From: CAMUQR01 sp963539845
Lineage (GTDB): Bacteria; Patescibacteriota; Saccharimonadia; Saccharimonadales; Saccharimonadaceae
Reading direction: 5' to 3'
Length of the DNA: 64,000 bases
NCBI GenBank assembly: GCA_963539845.1
Contig: CAUTML010000003.1
Coordinates: 3,683 to 67,682, forward strand
Positions 44,283 through 52,717 of the stretch are shown piece after piece; positions within the stretch are counted from its first letter, which is position 1; the number at the start of each line of letters is the position of its first letter. The notes beneath the pieces are model-generated. The model worked only from the letters and a program-made list of their open reading frames with translations. It ran no database searches and was not told the DNA's origin. The position numbers and the translations under genes are program-made.

Positions 44283-44931
44283 CGCACCCCCGATATTGAG
44301 TCATAATTTCCACAAAATCACCTTGACTGATGACCCGACCCGCCTGCAGAATCACCGCCGAATCCGGTTTAATAAACTCAAAAATTCGCTGATTGTGACT
44401 GACAATAATTGCCGTTTTATCAGCTAATTGCTCGGCTAAAATCTGACCGATTTTTTGCAAATTTGATACATCCAAACCAGCATCTAGTTCATCAATCAGC
44501 CATAATTTCGGTTGCAAGGCAATTATTTGGGCTAGCTCTAGGCGTTTTTTCTCACCACCCGATAAACCACTGCCCAGCCCCCGATCGCCAAAAGCTTCAA
44601 TCTGCAAATTAGTCGGCAAAGCGTTCGGCAAAAATTCAGCCAACTGACGCAAGCTGATATCAGGCAAAATCGGTGGATTTTGGTAAATTAAGCCCAGCCC
44701 CGCCCGAACGCGTTCATCGATCGACAGCGCCAACAAATCGCGTCCGTCCAGCCGAACCCGCCCCGTCACTTGTTCGGTTATCAGTCCCGCCAAAACCCGC
44801 AACAGGCTGGTTTTGCCCGAGCCATTAGCACCCAGCAGGGCCAGCTTTTGCCCTTTTGCCAGCGCCAAATTAACTTGATTTAAAATTAACCGATCATCAA
44901 TAGTCAAACTTAGATCTTCGATCGTCAACAT
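44272..44931 (-). CDS. sufC: SufC-like ABC ATPase
   Basis: Energises SUF Fe-S assembly. 219 residues. Walker A is LLGANGSGKTSLLRVLAG, Q-loop YQNPPI, signature LSGGEKKRLELAQI, Walker B LWLIDELDAGLD and switch His VSHNQRI. The characteristic SufC sequence IDELDAGLD distinguishes it from transporter ATPases. The ATG at 44931 overlaps the upstream stop by one base (TGATG) with GGAG upstream. Confidence 0.92.
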   Translation of the reverse strand: MLTIEDLSLTIDDRLILNQVNLALAKGQKLALLGANGSGKTSLLRVLAGLITEQVTGRVRLDGRDLLALSIDERVRAGLGLIYQNPPILPDISLRQLAEFLPNALPTNLQIEAFGDRGLGSGLSGGEKKRLELAQIIALQPKLWLIDELDAGLDVSNLQKIGQILAEQLADKTAIIVSHNQRIFEFIKPDSAVILQAGRVISQGDFVEIMTQYRGCDET

Positions 44932-45662
44932 CACTTAACTCCGTTTTTAAATAATCGTAACCATTCGTCGGTTGTTAGTTCGGATGGCTTTTTCTCAGCA
45001 CTAACACCAGCTAATTCGCGATTTAATCCAATGAAAAACTTCTGCGAAGTGAAACATTTTTCCACAAACACCAGATATTCCGCGCGCTGTTTGACCTCAA
45101 GCAGAGGCTGATCGCGCAATTTCAGTTCCAGCAGACAAGTCTCGACATTGGGACGCGGATAAAAATCAGTTTTCTTCAGCGGGCGACGAATTCGGCTAGT
45201 CCACCACGGTGCCAAACTCGCCCCTAGTTGACTAGTGAAATTATCATGATCAATAATCAACTTCTTAGCAAATTGACGCTGAACAATCAAATAAATCGCC
45301 CGCGGTGGATGCTCTGCGGTAGTTAATTTCTGCACAATCGGCGAGCTCAAATGAAACGGAATATTAGCAAACACCTTATATTTTTCGAGCGGTAAATCCC
45401 ATTTTAAAAAATCAGCCTCCACTACTTCAACGTTGGGGAATTTTGCCATATTGTGACGGAGTTTATCAGCAGTGTGCGGTTCGGCTTCCAAAGCGATTAC
45501 CTGACGCACCCGTCGAGCTAGCGCCGAGCTGATCACCCCCGACCCCGCCCCAATATCCAGCACCAAATCATTTTTGCGCAAATTAGAATGCCCGATCAAT
45601 TCCAGCACCAAGCACGGACTAACCAAAAAATTTTGTGAATAACTATCTAGGCGTTTAACCAT
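44931..45662 (-). CDS. Erm/KsgA-family rRNA adenine N6-methyltransferase
   Basis: 244 residues. The AdoMet-binding fold has SQNFLVS at the N-terminus (as in SQNFL/GQHFL), VLDIGAGSGVISSALARR, ALEAEPHTADKLRHN, EADFLKW and the catalytic FANIPFHLSSPIV. The NIPF form resembles Erm (23S A2058) methylases more than KsgA (NLPY), so it may methylate 23S rRNA and affect macrolide binding, or may be the sole KsgA substitute. It overlaps sufC by one base. Confidence 0.85.
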   Translation of the reverse strand: MVKRLDSYSQNFLVSPCLVLELIGHSNLRKNDLVLDIGAGSGVISSALARRVRQVIALEAEPHTADKLRHNMAKFPNVEVVEADFLKWDLPLEKYKVFANIPFHLSSPIVQKLTTAEHPPRAIYLIVQRQFAKKLIIDHDNFTSQLGASLAPWWTSRIRRPLKKTDFYPRPNVETCLLELKLRDQPLLEVKQRAEYLVFVEKCFTSQKFFIGLNRELAGVSAEKKPSELTTDEWLRLFKNGVK

Positions 45663-45680
45663 CACGTTTTTTATTAAAAA

Positions 45681-46283
45681 TTACTCAATGCAACAATCCA
45701 CCAGCCGCTTGACTAAATCGCGAGTCTTGCCGAACACGCCGGCTGATTTTGTCGCGGTTTGCTGGTCGCTAACAACTTGTTTTTTATCCGCCTTGACTGA
45801 TTTTTGAGCTGAGGCTGATTGTTTTTGTAATTGTTCTTGGCGATTTAAGACATCGTCATCGATTTTTTTAACCTGGCTGACATCAATCATCTGCAAATTT
45901 AATCCCCAAAACAGCGTATACAGGTCGTAGGATTTATCAAACATTTCCTCGGCTTGGTCGTATTCCTGACGGGTCAAATGCTTAGTGCCAACCTCCATCA
46001 AACGCATACTCGCCGACAACAAATGCTTCGAAATGCACCAAACCTCACCCTCGTATTCCTTAATAATTTTACCCAGAAGTTGCTTGCGCATCTCGCGGAT
46101 TTGCTCGAGCATTTTGTAGTAATCGCTATTGCCAGTTTTTTGACCGGTAAAGAAAAAATGTTCTTCAAGACTAATTAAGTTCATAATCGCAATCGACAGA
46201 TCTTCATCGCTCGATAAATCCAGTTTGTTATCTTTTAACTGGTCAAATTTCTCTAATAATTGTTGTTTGGAGTTAATTTTCAT
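45681..46283 (-). CDS. Conserved helical protein of unknown function
   Basis: 200 residues, cytoplasmic, helical (KFDQLKDNKLDLSSDEDLSIAIMNLISLEEH) with two Cys near the C-terminus (DCCIE) and a Gln/Ser/Lys linker (about 150-180). No family is recognised. The ATG at 46283 has AAAGGT six bases upstream and is preferred over the ATGs at 46301 and 46298. It lies just downstream of a CxxC membrane protein gene. Confidence 0.7.
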   Translation of the reverse strand: MKINSKQQLLEKFDQLKDNKLDLSSDEDLSIAIMNLISLEEHFFFTGQKTGNSDYYKMLEQIREMRKQLLGKIIKEYEGEVWCISKHLLSASMRLMEVGTKHLTRQEYDQAEEMFDKSYDLYTLFWGLNLQMIDVSQVKKIDDDVLNRQEQLQKQSASAQKSVKADKKQVVSDQQTATKSAGVFGKTRDLVKRLVDCCIE

Positions 46284-46301
46284 AGTTTTACCTTTCATCA
46301 C

Positions 46302-46772
46302 TTATTTTTTGGTTAATAAATAGGCTAACAGACTAGTCAACAACAGCGCCAGCACCGGAATTGCCACTTTTTCAAACGGAAAATGAGCGCGATTATCGTT
46401 TTTGCGTTTCAAATACTGATAAAAATCGCTCGCCCCGATAAACACTACCGTGCCAATCACGATTCCTAGGATAACTTTATCAATTCCAAACAGTGTATTG
46501 CCAGCGTTCCACAAAAAATCCGTCCAATGTAGCCCCAATAATGTCAAACCATACATCGCCAGCCAGGTTATTTCCTGGTAGTATTTAAAAGTTTTTTGAC
46601 GGCGTTTAAGCCAATCGATCGTCCACAAACTAAGCGACGCCAGCAGTCCGCCAATCCAGACGCTAACTACTAGATTGTCAACACCCATCCGTTCCGCTAA
46701 CGCTAAGCCCGCGCCAACTGTCACGGTACAAATCGGACACACCGCCAACTGGTTTAACATCATTATTTCCAT
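46302..46772 (-). CDS. Polytopic membrane protein with CPIC motif
   Basis: About 156 residues and four to five membrane segments. Near the N-terminus is AVCPICTVTVGAGLALAERMGVDN, a CxxC within a hydrophobic start, which suggests a thiol-redox or metal role. No named family is certain. GGAG is six bases before the ATG at 46772. An ATG at 46832 would add a hydrophobic 20-residue leader and cannot be excluded. Confidence 0.65.
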   Translation of the reverse strand: MEIMMLNQLAVCPICTVTVGAGLALAERMGVDNLVVSVWIGGLLASLSLWTIDWLKRRQKTFKYYQEITWLAMYGLTLLGLHWTDFLWNAGNTLFGIDKVILGIVIGTVVFIGASDFYQYLKRKNDNRAHFPFEKVAIPVLALLLTSLLAYLLTKK

Positions 46773-47054
46773 ATTTTTCTCCATCATTACTGCGCCTAGC
46801 ACGAGAACTATAGTCGCACTAAATTTTCGCATTCTTCATTCTATATATCATAGCACAGGTTGCGTCAATTATCGAATTGCACCTGATTTTATAATGTATT
46901 AGCGAGGCGAATTAATTTAAACCACTACTGATATTTGACCGCAGAACAGATTTTGATATAATAAAAATATACTAGTTAGCAGAAATTGTTGTCTTTTTTA
47001 AAACTTATTTTAATCACCAACAGATTTGTTTTTATAAAATAAAAGGAGCAGACG

Positions 47055-47729
47055 ATGATAACAGCATCAAACAGCACCACCTCATCAACATCACCAAGCC
47101 AAAACGGCAAAAAGGTCAATTATCGATTAATCGGCCGACTAGTGTTAATAATCGCAATGGCTAGCGGTTTAATTTGGCTAGTGTGGCAAAATCAACAACT
47201 CCATCAACAAAATCGGCGATTGAACGACGAGGCTGTTCAACTCAAAGATCAGATTAAAAAGCAAACTACGCTCAAAACACCCGGCGATATCAAGCAACCC
47301 GGCCTTGAGACGCCTAGTGGTGCCCAGAAACCAGACCAGCCGGTTACCAATCCGTTCAAACCGAGCGCTGCGATGATTAATAACATCACTGCCATTTTGA
47401 ACACGCTCGACACTCAACCTCTGGAAGGTTATTTGGCTGACGAAGTAAAGTTGTTTTATGCCTCCAGCACGCCAGCTACCGTCTTGACCGATAAAACTCG
47501 TATCGCTAAAAGTCTAGAATATTTTTCCGATGCTAAAGAACCGTGGGATTTGCGCTTATCAAACGAACAAATCGCTCGTTACCGCAAAAAATTTGACACA
47601 TTATTTAGCGAAAATTGTCTGGTGGGTGCGTCAGCCGATGCCGGTCACGTCGTGTCGTTCTGTTTCACCAAAGAAGGTAAAATCTACTCAATTTTCTTCT
47701 GTCGCGATCCGAGGGTGTTTAATAATTAA
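47055..47729 (+). CDS. Membrane-anchored protein of unknown function
   Basis: 224 residues. Ser/Thr-rich N-terminus, one membrane helix (about 30-48), a short coiled coil (QQLHQQNRRLNDEAVQLKDQIKK), a Pro/Gly-rich linker and an extracellular C-terminal domain of about 125 residues with a Cys pair plus a third Cys (ENCLVGAS, SFCFTKEG, FFCRDPR). AAGGAG precedes the ATG. No family is recognised. Confidence 0.7.
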   Translation: MITASNSTTSSTSPSQNGKKVNYRLIGRLVLIIAMASGLIWLVWQNQQLHQQNRRLNDEAVQLKDQIKKQTTLKTPGDIKQPGLETPSGAQKPDQPVTNPFKPSAAMINNITAILNTLDTQPLEGYLADEVKLFYASSTPATVLTDKTRIAKSLEYFSDAKEPWDLRLSNEQIARYRKKFDTLFSENCLVGASADAGHVVSFCFTKEGKIYSIFFCRDPRVFNN

Positions 47730-47802
47730 ATCGAACTTAACATAGTTAATAATACACAAATAAAAACATGTAGAAATGACTGATAATCTGATCAATCTAC
47801 TT

Positions 47803-47843
47803 ATTGCGCTAAGAAAATAGCGCCTGAAGAAAAGAAGCGCAAT
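47803..47843. repeat. Overlapping inverted repeats before the PRTase-SLOG unit
   Basis: ATTGCGC (47803-47809) pairs with GCGCAAT (47837-47843), and GCGCT (47806-47810) with AGCGC (47819-47823). The two pairings exclude one another. They lie between a stop codon and the next promoter, so they could be an operator or a weak terminator. Confidence 0.3.
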
Positions 47844-47876
47844 AATTGGGCGTTTTGCCGATACAATAATGAGACG

Positions 47877-47905
47877 TTTTATTTTTTAAAATATTGAGCT
47901 ATAAT
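47877..47905 (+). promoter_or_regulatory. Promoter of the PRTase-SLOG unit (TTTTAT-N17-TATAAT-N6-ATG)
   Basis: Perfect -10 TATAAT (47900-47905) with six bases to the ATG at 47912. The -35 (TTTTAT) is weak. Predicted leaderless. Confidence 0.5.
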
Positions 47906-47911
47906 ACAGGT

Positions 47912-49537
47912 ATGAATTTGCGGTTCGACACTGACGATGTAAAAATGCTTATCGATAGCTATATCGCCAGTTTTGATTACAAAATCGCAAGAGCCCTTTT
48001 TAACAAAAATAAAGACGAATTAAATAAAAAATTTTCAGAGTGGTCGAAGCAAGTTCGAGAAAAGCTTTTCCTATCTACAAATAAGCGACGCACCGATAAT
48101 AGACCATGTTTTGAAGTAATAATTGATTATGATAATGAGATTGCCAACGCAGAAAAATCGAACGATTATCAAAAGTTATTTCGTATAAGTAAAGACATAG
48201 ATCATAAGCTTTCCAACAACAGAATAACATCAGACGATTATTCGCGTCTAAAAAATAGAATAAATACGATTATCTATACTAAAAAATATAAAGAGATTTT
48301 TTCTTTAATTCGTTCAAATCCCCGTCCAGAAACATGGATTGATTATATAAATAGCAACAAAGAAATAGACACATTAGACAAAAATATCCTAAATGAAATT
48401 CTTCGCGTAACAACAATTAGAATCAAAAAGGCTTTTGAAAAAGATAACATCAAGACACTCGCAAAACACATAATTAAATTAAAAGAAACAATAAAGACCG
48501 ACAAGACTATTTTTGAAGACAAAATAAACTCAGCCATATTGGAATGTGTTGATAGCTACATTGCAAAAACAGAACTACCTTCTGATAGAAAAACTAAAAT
48601 TGAGTATTTTTCTGAGCTCAAGCTATTTTCTCATTACGACAAAAATCTCCTATTAGAAAAAAATCGAAAATACACAATCAATTCAATTAAAACAGCGTTA
48701 TCTAATCTTGATTTTGTAAAAGCAGATTCTTATGGGGGTGTAGACGGCTACAATCCCGAGCCGGATAAAAAGATCGCCATCGAAATACTTCAGTTGAAGA
48801 TATATAGAAATGAGATCGATAACGATACGCTCATACATGCGATCAATCACAAAGTTATTACTCCTGAAGAAGTGAGCCAATTGGAATCACTTAGAATTAC
48901 ACATGATCACAAAATCGGCATCGAGCCGAACGACCGGGAGATTATTCGCGATAATAAATTAATCGAACTTGAACTTTCAGAAGGAATGTCATTTAGTTTT
49001 TGTCTTGATTTATACACAACTGGCTCAGCCATAACTGATGATGGACAATTCAAAAATAAATACTCAGAATTAGGGCAAATAATTTACAATTTAAAGTATT
49101 CAGGTTTGTCTGATGGATTAAAAATGCGCCTAATTGAAGATAAGTTAGTTCCTATCATTATTAATAAAACAAAGGGATTGTCATTATGGGACAGAAACAT
49201 AACCATCGTTCCAATGCCTTTTAGTAAAGTGCGCACCCTACAACCAGTATACGCAATAGCAAAAAGCCTAGCAACTAAAAAAGACAAAGCATTTTCTGAG
49301 GATATTTTATATAAAAACAGTCACACCGAGGCAAAATATAGCAAAGACGAATTCGATGATGGCGTATTCACTGAAAATTATCATGGCAGACCTACTTCTA
49401 TTTTAATTATAGATGACACGTATGGAAAAGGTCGCTCGCTTAGAGCAAGCGTTAAGGCATTAAAACGAAATCCTAAAATCAAAAATGTGTACTATATGGG
49501 AATTGTAAAAAACAGAAAAGGAGGCTTAACGGGATGA
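47912..49537 (+). CDS. Helical protein with C-terminal phosphoribosyltransferase-like domain
   Basis: About 541 residues. Residues 1-400 are charged, Lys/Ile/Asn-rich and helical with no known family. The last 140 look like a type I phosphoribosyltransferase of the ComF kind: ITIVPMPFSKVRTLQPVYAIAKSL, then the PRPP-loop-like ILIIDDTYGKGRSLRASVKAL. The family transfers or removes ribose phosphate from bases using PRPP. Whether this one is active is unknown. It is far more AT-rich than the neighbouring genes, implying transfer. The start at 47912 is chosen because an upstream ATG at 47894 would precede the -10 box. Its stop overlaps the SLOG gene (ATGA). Confidence 0.75.
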   Translation: MNLRFDTDDVKMLIDSYIASFDYKIARALFNKNKDELNKKFSEWSKQVREKLFLSTNKRRTDNRPCFEVIIDYDNEIANAEKSNDYQKLFRISKDIDHKLSNNRITSDDYSRLKNRINTIIYTKKYKEIFSLIRSNPRPETWIDYINSNKEIDTLDKNILNEILRVTTIRIKKAFEKDNIKTLAKHIIKLKETIKTDKTIFEDKINSAILECVDSYIAKTELPSDRKTKIEYFSELKLFSHYDKNLLLEKNRKYTINSIKTALSNLDFVKADSYGGVDGYNPEPDKKIAIEILQLKIYRNEIDNDTLIHAINHKVITPEEVSQLESLRITHDHKIGIEPNDREIIRDNKLIELELSEGMSFSFCLDLYTTGSAITDDGQFKNKYSELGQIIYNLKYSGLSDGLKMRLIEDKLVPIIINKTKGLSLWDRNITIVPMPFSKVRTLQPVYAIAKSLATKKDKAFSEDILYKNSHTEAKYSKDEFDDGVFTENYHGRPTSILIIDDTYGKGRSLRASVKALKRNPKIKNVYYMGIVKNRKGGLTG

Positions 49538-50136
49538 CCAAAAACGTATTTTTGGGCGGATCTAGAATTAGCGATTTACATGGGACGCTCCCAAAACTAG
49601 TGTGCAAAAAATTAGACAACATTATGGAACGTAATTATTCAATACTAATTGGCGACGCAAACGGTGTTGATAAGATGGTACAGGACTATTTATTTAATCA
49701 TAGCTACAAAAAAGTTACTGTGTATCATTCTGGTGAACACATAAGGAATAAGACTGACTGCGAATGGAACTCAAAACATATCTCTATTGATAACAAAAAG
49801 AAATTGAACGGTAGAGAATTGCAGTCACTTAAAGATACCATCATGGCCGAACAAGCAGACACTGGCTATATGATTTGGTCTGATATATATATTAATAAAC
49901 GATTCGGCAATAAATGCGTTAGCAGTGGAACAATGGCCAATATTCTTAATTTATTGTCCGATAACAAGCCAGTGATCGTATATTACATACCAAAAAAAAC
50001 TAATTACATTTTAAAAGACATAAAAGATTTTAACAGTATTTTATTGCCAAAAATTGATCAGATCGCAGTCGCAAAGTGGAATACCCTATTAAAAAAGAAA
50101 AATATTAGCAAACCTTTACCTAGTTTATTTGATTAA
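49534..50136 (+). CDS. SLOG-fold (YspA/DprA-like) nucleotide-binding protein
   Basis: 200 residues. The N-terminal VFLGGSRISDLHGTLPKLVCKKLD and YSILIGDANGVDKMVQDYLF follow the Rossmann-like SLOG pattern (GGSR... then IxGxAxGVD), a fold that binds nucleotides or nucleotide-derived signals in DprA, LOG and several conflict systems. An AAGGAGG site and a four-base overlap with the PRTase-like gene indicate coupled translation, so the pair is probably one functional unit. It has the same low GC as its partner. Specific function unknown. Confidence 0.75.
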   Translation: MTKNVFLGGSRISDLHGTLPKLVCKKLDNIMERNYSILIGDANGVDKMVQDYLFNHSYKKVTVYHSGEHIRNKTDCEWNSKHISIDNKKKLNGRELQSLKDTIMAEQADTGYMIWSDIYINKRFGNKCVSSGTMANILNLLSDNKPVIVYYIPKKTNYILKDIKDFNSILLPKIDQIAVAKWNTLLKKKNISKPLPSLFD

Positions 50137-50580
50137 ATAGCTATACGGAAAATTATCTAAACGAGCAAATCAAAGCATTCTGAAATAGCCAAGAATGATC
50201 GAATAAGGATCAAACGAAGCAAGGACGGCTTTAACTAAAACACATACCGGAAAGATAGACTTTGATCACGAACAGCGTAGAAGCTTAACATAAAAGCGAA
50301 AGAAACTAGAAGCTATACAATGCGAAACATATAACATATTAACAGACAAAAGCATTACTCTAAAACTTCATAACCAAAATAGCAAGCTCAAGAACTGATC
50401 AACTGAAATCTAGGTGCAAGAAGCTACTTTAGATCGTTCCAACAATAGCCTCTGTACGAGCACTGATTGCGCCTCAAACTAGGAAATACTAAAGTTACAG
50501 ACGTAAGTGAAAAACGCTAAATTGTCAGTTTAATACTTTCGAACCTCCAATTGGACAATAAAAATCTGATTTTTCAATCT
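50137..50580. other. AT-rich non-coding stretch between the SLOG gene and tRNA-Gln
   Basis: About 445 bases, A-rich on the plus strand, with stop codons in all frames. I see no long repeat, hairpin or recognised RNA. It has the same composition as the PRTase-SLOG genes, so it may be degraded island DNA. Confidence 0.5.
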
Positions 50581-50624
50581 AAAAGAGCCCTTTGATAAGC
50601 TCGTAAACTTGTCAAAAGGCTCTT
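50581..50624 (-). terminator. Terminator of tRNA-Gln
   Basis: A long hairpin, AAGAGCC-TTTTGA-C-AAG against CTT-A-TCAAAG-GGCTCTT, begins two bases after the encoded CCA and ends in TTTT. Confidence 0.8.
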
Positions 50625-50625
50625 A

Positions 50626-50699
50626 TGGCTGGGGATGAGGGATTCGAACCCCCGATCATGGGACCAGAACCCACTGCCTTACCGCTTGGCCAATCCCCA
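50626..50699 (-). tRNA. tRNA-Gln (anticodon CTG)
   Basis: Cloverleaf of 74 bases. Acceptor TGGGGAT pairs with ATCCCCA, the D stem is GCC/GGC, anticodon stem GTGGG/CCCAT has loop TTCTGGT (anticodon CTG), and the T loop is TTCGAAT. Discriminator G and encoded CCA. Confidence 0.93.
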
Positions 50700-50803
50700 G
50701 TATTGTCGTTAGTTGTTAATTATCGCCGTTAGCCAACCTGTGTTGGTTCTGGTCCACGGGACCAAGTGATTAGATTTTGTCCACCGACTGACGTCGGCGT
50801 CCG

Positions 50804-50832
50804 CCACTGCCTTACCGCTTGGCTAATCCCCA
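50804..50832 (-). pseudogene. Truncated second copy of the tRNA-Gln 5' half
   Basis: 28 of 29 bases match the 5' end of tRNA-Gln (acceptor, D arm, start of the anticodon stem). No matching 3' half follows. About 130 bases separate it from the intact gene, and part of that spacer (near 50743-50765) resembles the anticodon region in inverted orientation. Confidence 0.75.
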
Positions 50833-50862
50833 ATAATTTCAACCAGCTCATTATAGCACATT

Positions 50863-51528
50863 TCAGTCAATTTTGCGACCGGAATTTTCGGCACGCCACT
50901 TGGCAATTTCAGCGTGATTACCACTGAGTAACACTTCTGGTACCTTCAAACCGCGAAATTCCGCTGGGCGGGTGTATTGCGGAAATTCCAAAATATCCTC
51001 GCCACCAGCAAAACTCTCAATCATCGCCGATTGTTCGCCCCCCAACACACCTGGTAACAACCGCACCACCGCGTCAATCATTGTCATCACTGGCAACTCA
51101 CCACCCGTCAGCACAAAATTGCCTAGACTAATCATCCGATCCACCACAGTCATAATCCGCTCGTCAACGCCCTCATAACGCCCACAAATAAACGTCAGCC
51201 CCCGCCCCGCCTGACCATCGCGCGCCAGTTTCTCAGCCATCACTTGATTAAAAGTCTGACCTTTGGGCGAAGTCAGCACCACCAACGTATCAGGATCATT
51301 AGCTTTAGCCTGTTCCACCGCCTTCATCAACGGCTCAATCATCAACAACATGCCATCGCCACCACCATACGGCGTATCATCAACTTGTTTACGCGGACCA
51401 AGCCCAAACTGACGCAAATCAATCAGCTCAAACTCCACCGCCCCGATTTTTTGAGCTTTAAACATCATCGACTGATCAAGCACCGCCTTAAACATCTCCG
51501 GAAACAAACTAATAATCTGAATTTTCAT
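50863..51528 (-). CDS. trmD: tRNA (guanine37-N1)-methyltransferase
   Basis: Methylates G37 to prevent frameshifting. 221 residues, with DTPYGGGDGMLLMIEPL, LTSPKGQTFNQVMAEKLA, LTFICGRYEGVDERI and the trefoil-knot ISLGNFVLTGGELP, all of which are family signatures. Promoter TTGATC-N17-TAAAAT ends seven bases before the ATG, so it is probably leaderless. It lies on the same strand as khpA and rpsP, its usual partners, with extra genes in between. Confidence 0.97.
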   Translation of the reverse strand: MKIQIISLFPEMFKAVLDQSMMFKAQKIGAVEFELIDLRQFGLGPRKQVDDTPYGGGDGMLLMIEPLMKAVEQAKANDPDTLVVLTSPKGQTFNQVMAEKLARDGQAGRGLTFICGRYEGVDERIMTVVDRMISLGNFVLTGGELPVMTMIDAVVRLLPGVLGGEQSAMIESFAGGEDILEFPQYTRPAEFRGLKVPEVLLSGNHAEIAKWRAENSGRKID

Positions 51529-51535
51529 ATTGTTT

Positions 51536-51564
51536 ATTTTACAATATTTTTAACTAAAGATCAA
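51536..51564 (-). promoter_or_regulatory. Promoter of trmD (TTGATC-N17-TAAAAT-N7-ATG)
   Basis: -35 TTGATC (51564-51559), 17-base spacer, -10 TAAAAT (51541-51536), seven bases to the ATG. Leaderless type. Confidence 0.6.
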
Positions 51565-51611
51565 AAACCAACCGCCTAGTCCCGAGTCGACCCCAACCGA
51601 ATTCACGCCCG

Positions 51612-52559
51612 CTACTTCGTTTTATCGAGGACTGTCGCCAGTTCACCTTTAGCGTTCAAACAATCGTTACCCCAGTAGGCTTTTTTCAAAGTATCGGTGT
51701 TAAAATCTTGACACGACAACAACCGCCGATCAACCGACTGAAAATATTGCCAATTATTACCCTGTTTTTGATACAACAGATGACTCAAATTATCACCGAC
51801 AAACCGCAATTGCGCCGTCTGATAACCAGGCGTAACGCTCGGCATCACCGCAACTTCACTAACCGCTAACTGCGAATTTAGCCGAAAATTTTTCAGCGCT
51901 TGCCGATCCTGAGTTAGCACCGCCACCATTGGTCGATAAAAATTATACAGCCCCGCCAAATAAGCCCTGTCCAAACAACTCAAACTCAAATTCGCCACCA
52001 ACAAAGTGTCTTTATTCTTTAATTTAGGATTAGTCACCGAGGCTCTAACTAGCCGACAGATCATTTGCTCGTTGTCAAATTGCATATCATCGCTGTCTTT
52101 GGCTAGTCGGTAGCCCTGACTTTTAGCCTCATCAACAATTGCCCGCCAAACCATTCCGCCGACTTCTTGTCGTTTACCAAAATCAGATTTATAAACATAA
52201 TAAAAACCGTCGGTCTTGGCTATTTTTAGACCAAAAGCTTCGCCTTCTAGCTGATAATCCGGCAATTTGAGACTGCCGTTGCCGAGCTTGTCGCCACCAA
52301 CCGCCGTCGCCAAACGCTGTTTTTTGGCGAGATCCGCCATAAACTTGATCGATTTGGGATTAAGTTTGAGTTTGTCGGGGCTGACCACGACTTCGCGGGT
52401 AGTTTTGGAATTATCAACCTGTTCGGTAGTCCGAGCAACGCGTTTGACCTGACCGGTTTTATTAAAAATCACCACCACACCGATCATTGCCACCACCAAC
52501 ACAACATTGACAAACATCAACAAGGTTTTGGTTTTGGCGTCAAATTTTACTGCTTTCAT
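51612..52559 (-). CDS. Membrane-anchored protein of unknown function
   Basis: About 315 residues. Short basic N-terminus, one membrane helix (about 10-32), then a large extracytoplasmic domain (about 55-315) with scattered Cys (QMICRLVR, SLSCLDRAYL, RRLLSCQDF, GNDCLNAK), perhaps disulfide-bonded. No family is recognised. The ATG at 52559 is chosen because a TTGATT-N17-TATCAT promoter ends seven bases before it, and the longer frame to 52595 would start inside the promoter. Confidence 0.65.
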   Translation of the reverse strand: MKAVKFDAKTKTLLMFVNVVLVVAMIGVVVIFNKTGQVKRVARTTEQVDNSKTTREVVVSPDKLKLNPKSIKFMADLAKKQRLATAVGGDKLGNGSLKLPDYQLEGEAFGLKIAKTDGFYYVYKSDFGKRQEVGGMVWRAIVDEAKSQGYRLAKDSDDMQFDNEQMICRLVRASVTNPKLKNKDTLLVANLSLSCLDRAYLAGLYNFYRPMVAVLTQDRQALKNFRLNSQLAVSEVAVMPSVTPGYQTAQLRFVGDNLSHLLYQKQGNNWQYFQSVDRRLLSCQDFNTDTLKKAYWGNDCLNAKGELATVLDKTK

Positions 52560-52566
52560 ATGGCTT

Positions 52567-52595
52567 ATGATAATAAAAATCAGAGGTAAAATCAA
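52567..52595 (-). promoter_or_regulatory. Promoter of the 315-residue unknown gene (TTGATT-N17-TATCAT-N7-ATG)
   Basis: -35 TTGATT (52595-52590), 17-base spacer, -10 TATCAT (52572-52567), seven bases to the ATG at 52559. Confidence 0.55.
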
Positions 52596-52602
52596 GCCCC
52601 AC

Positions 52603-52638
52603 TAAAACACCCCGCCACATTTAAGGCGGGGTGTTTTA
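52603..52638. terminator. Terminator after khpA
   Basis: TAAAACACCCCGCC pairs perfectly with GGCGGGGTGTTTTA around eight bases. Confidence 0.85.
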
Positions 52639-52717
52639 GACAAATAAGACTCTCAATTATTTGGTAATTGCTCGCAGATTGAGCTTTTGTCATTCAATTA
52701 TTTTTGAACTGGTTCTA

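Noticed and set aside
50804..50832. Second functional tRNA-Gln or an intron-containing tRNA
   Set aside because: No T arm or 3' acceptor strand is found within 130 bases downstream, so a cloverleaf cannot be closed even with an intron.
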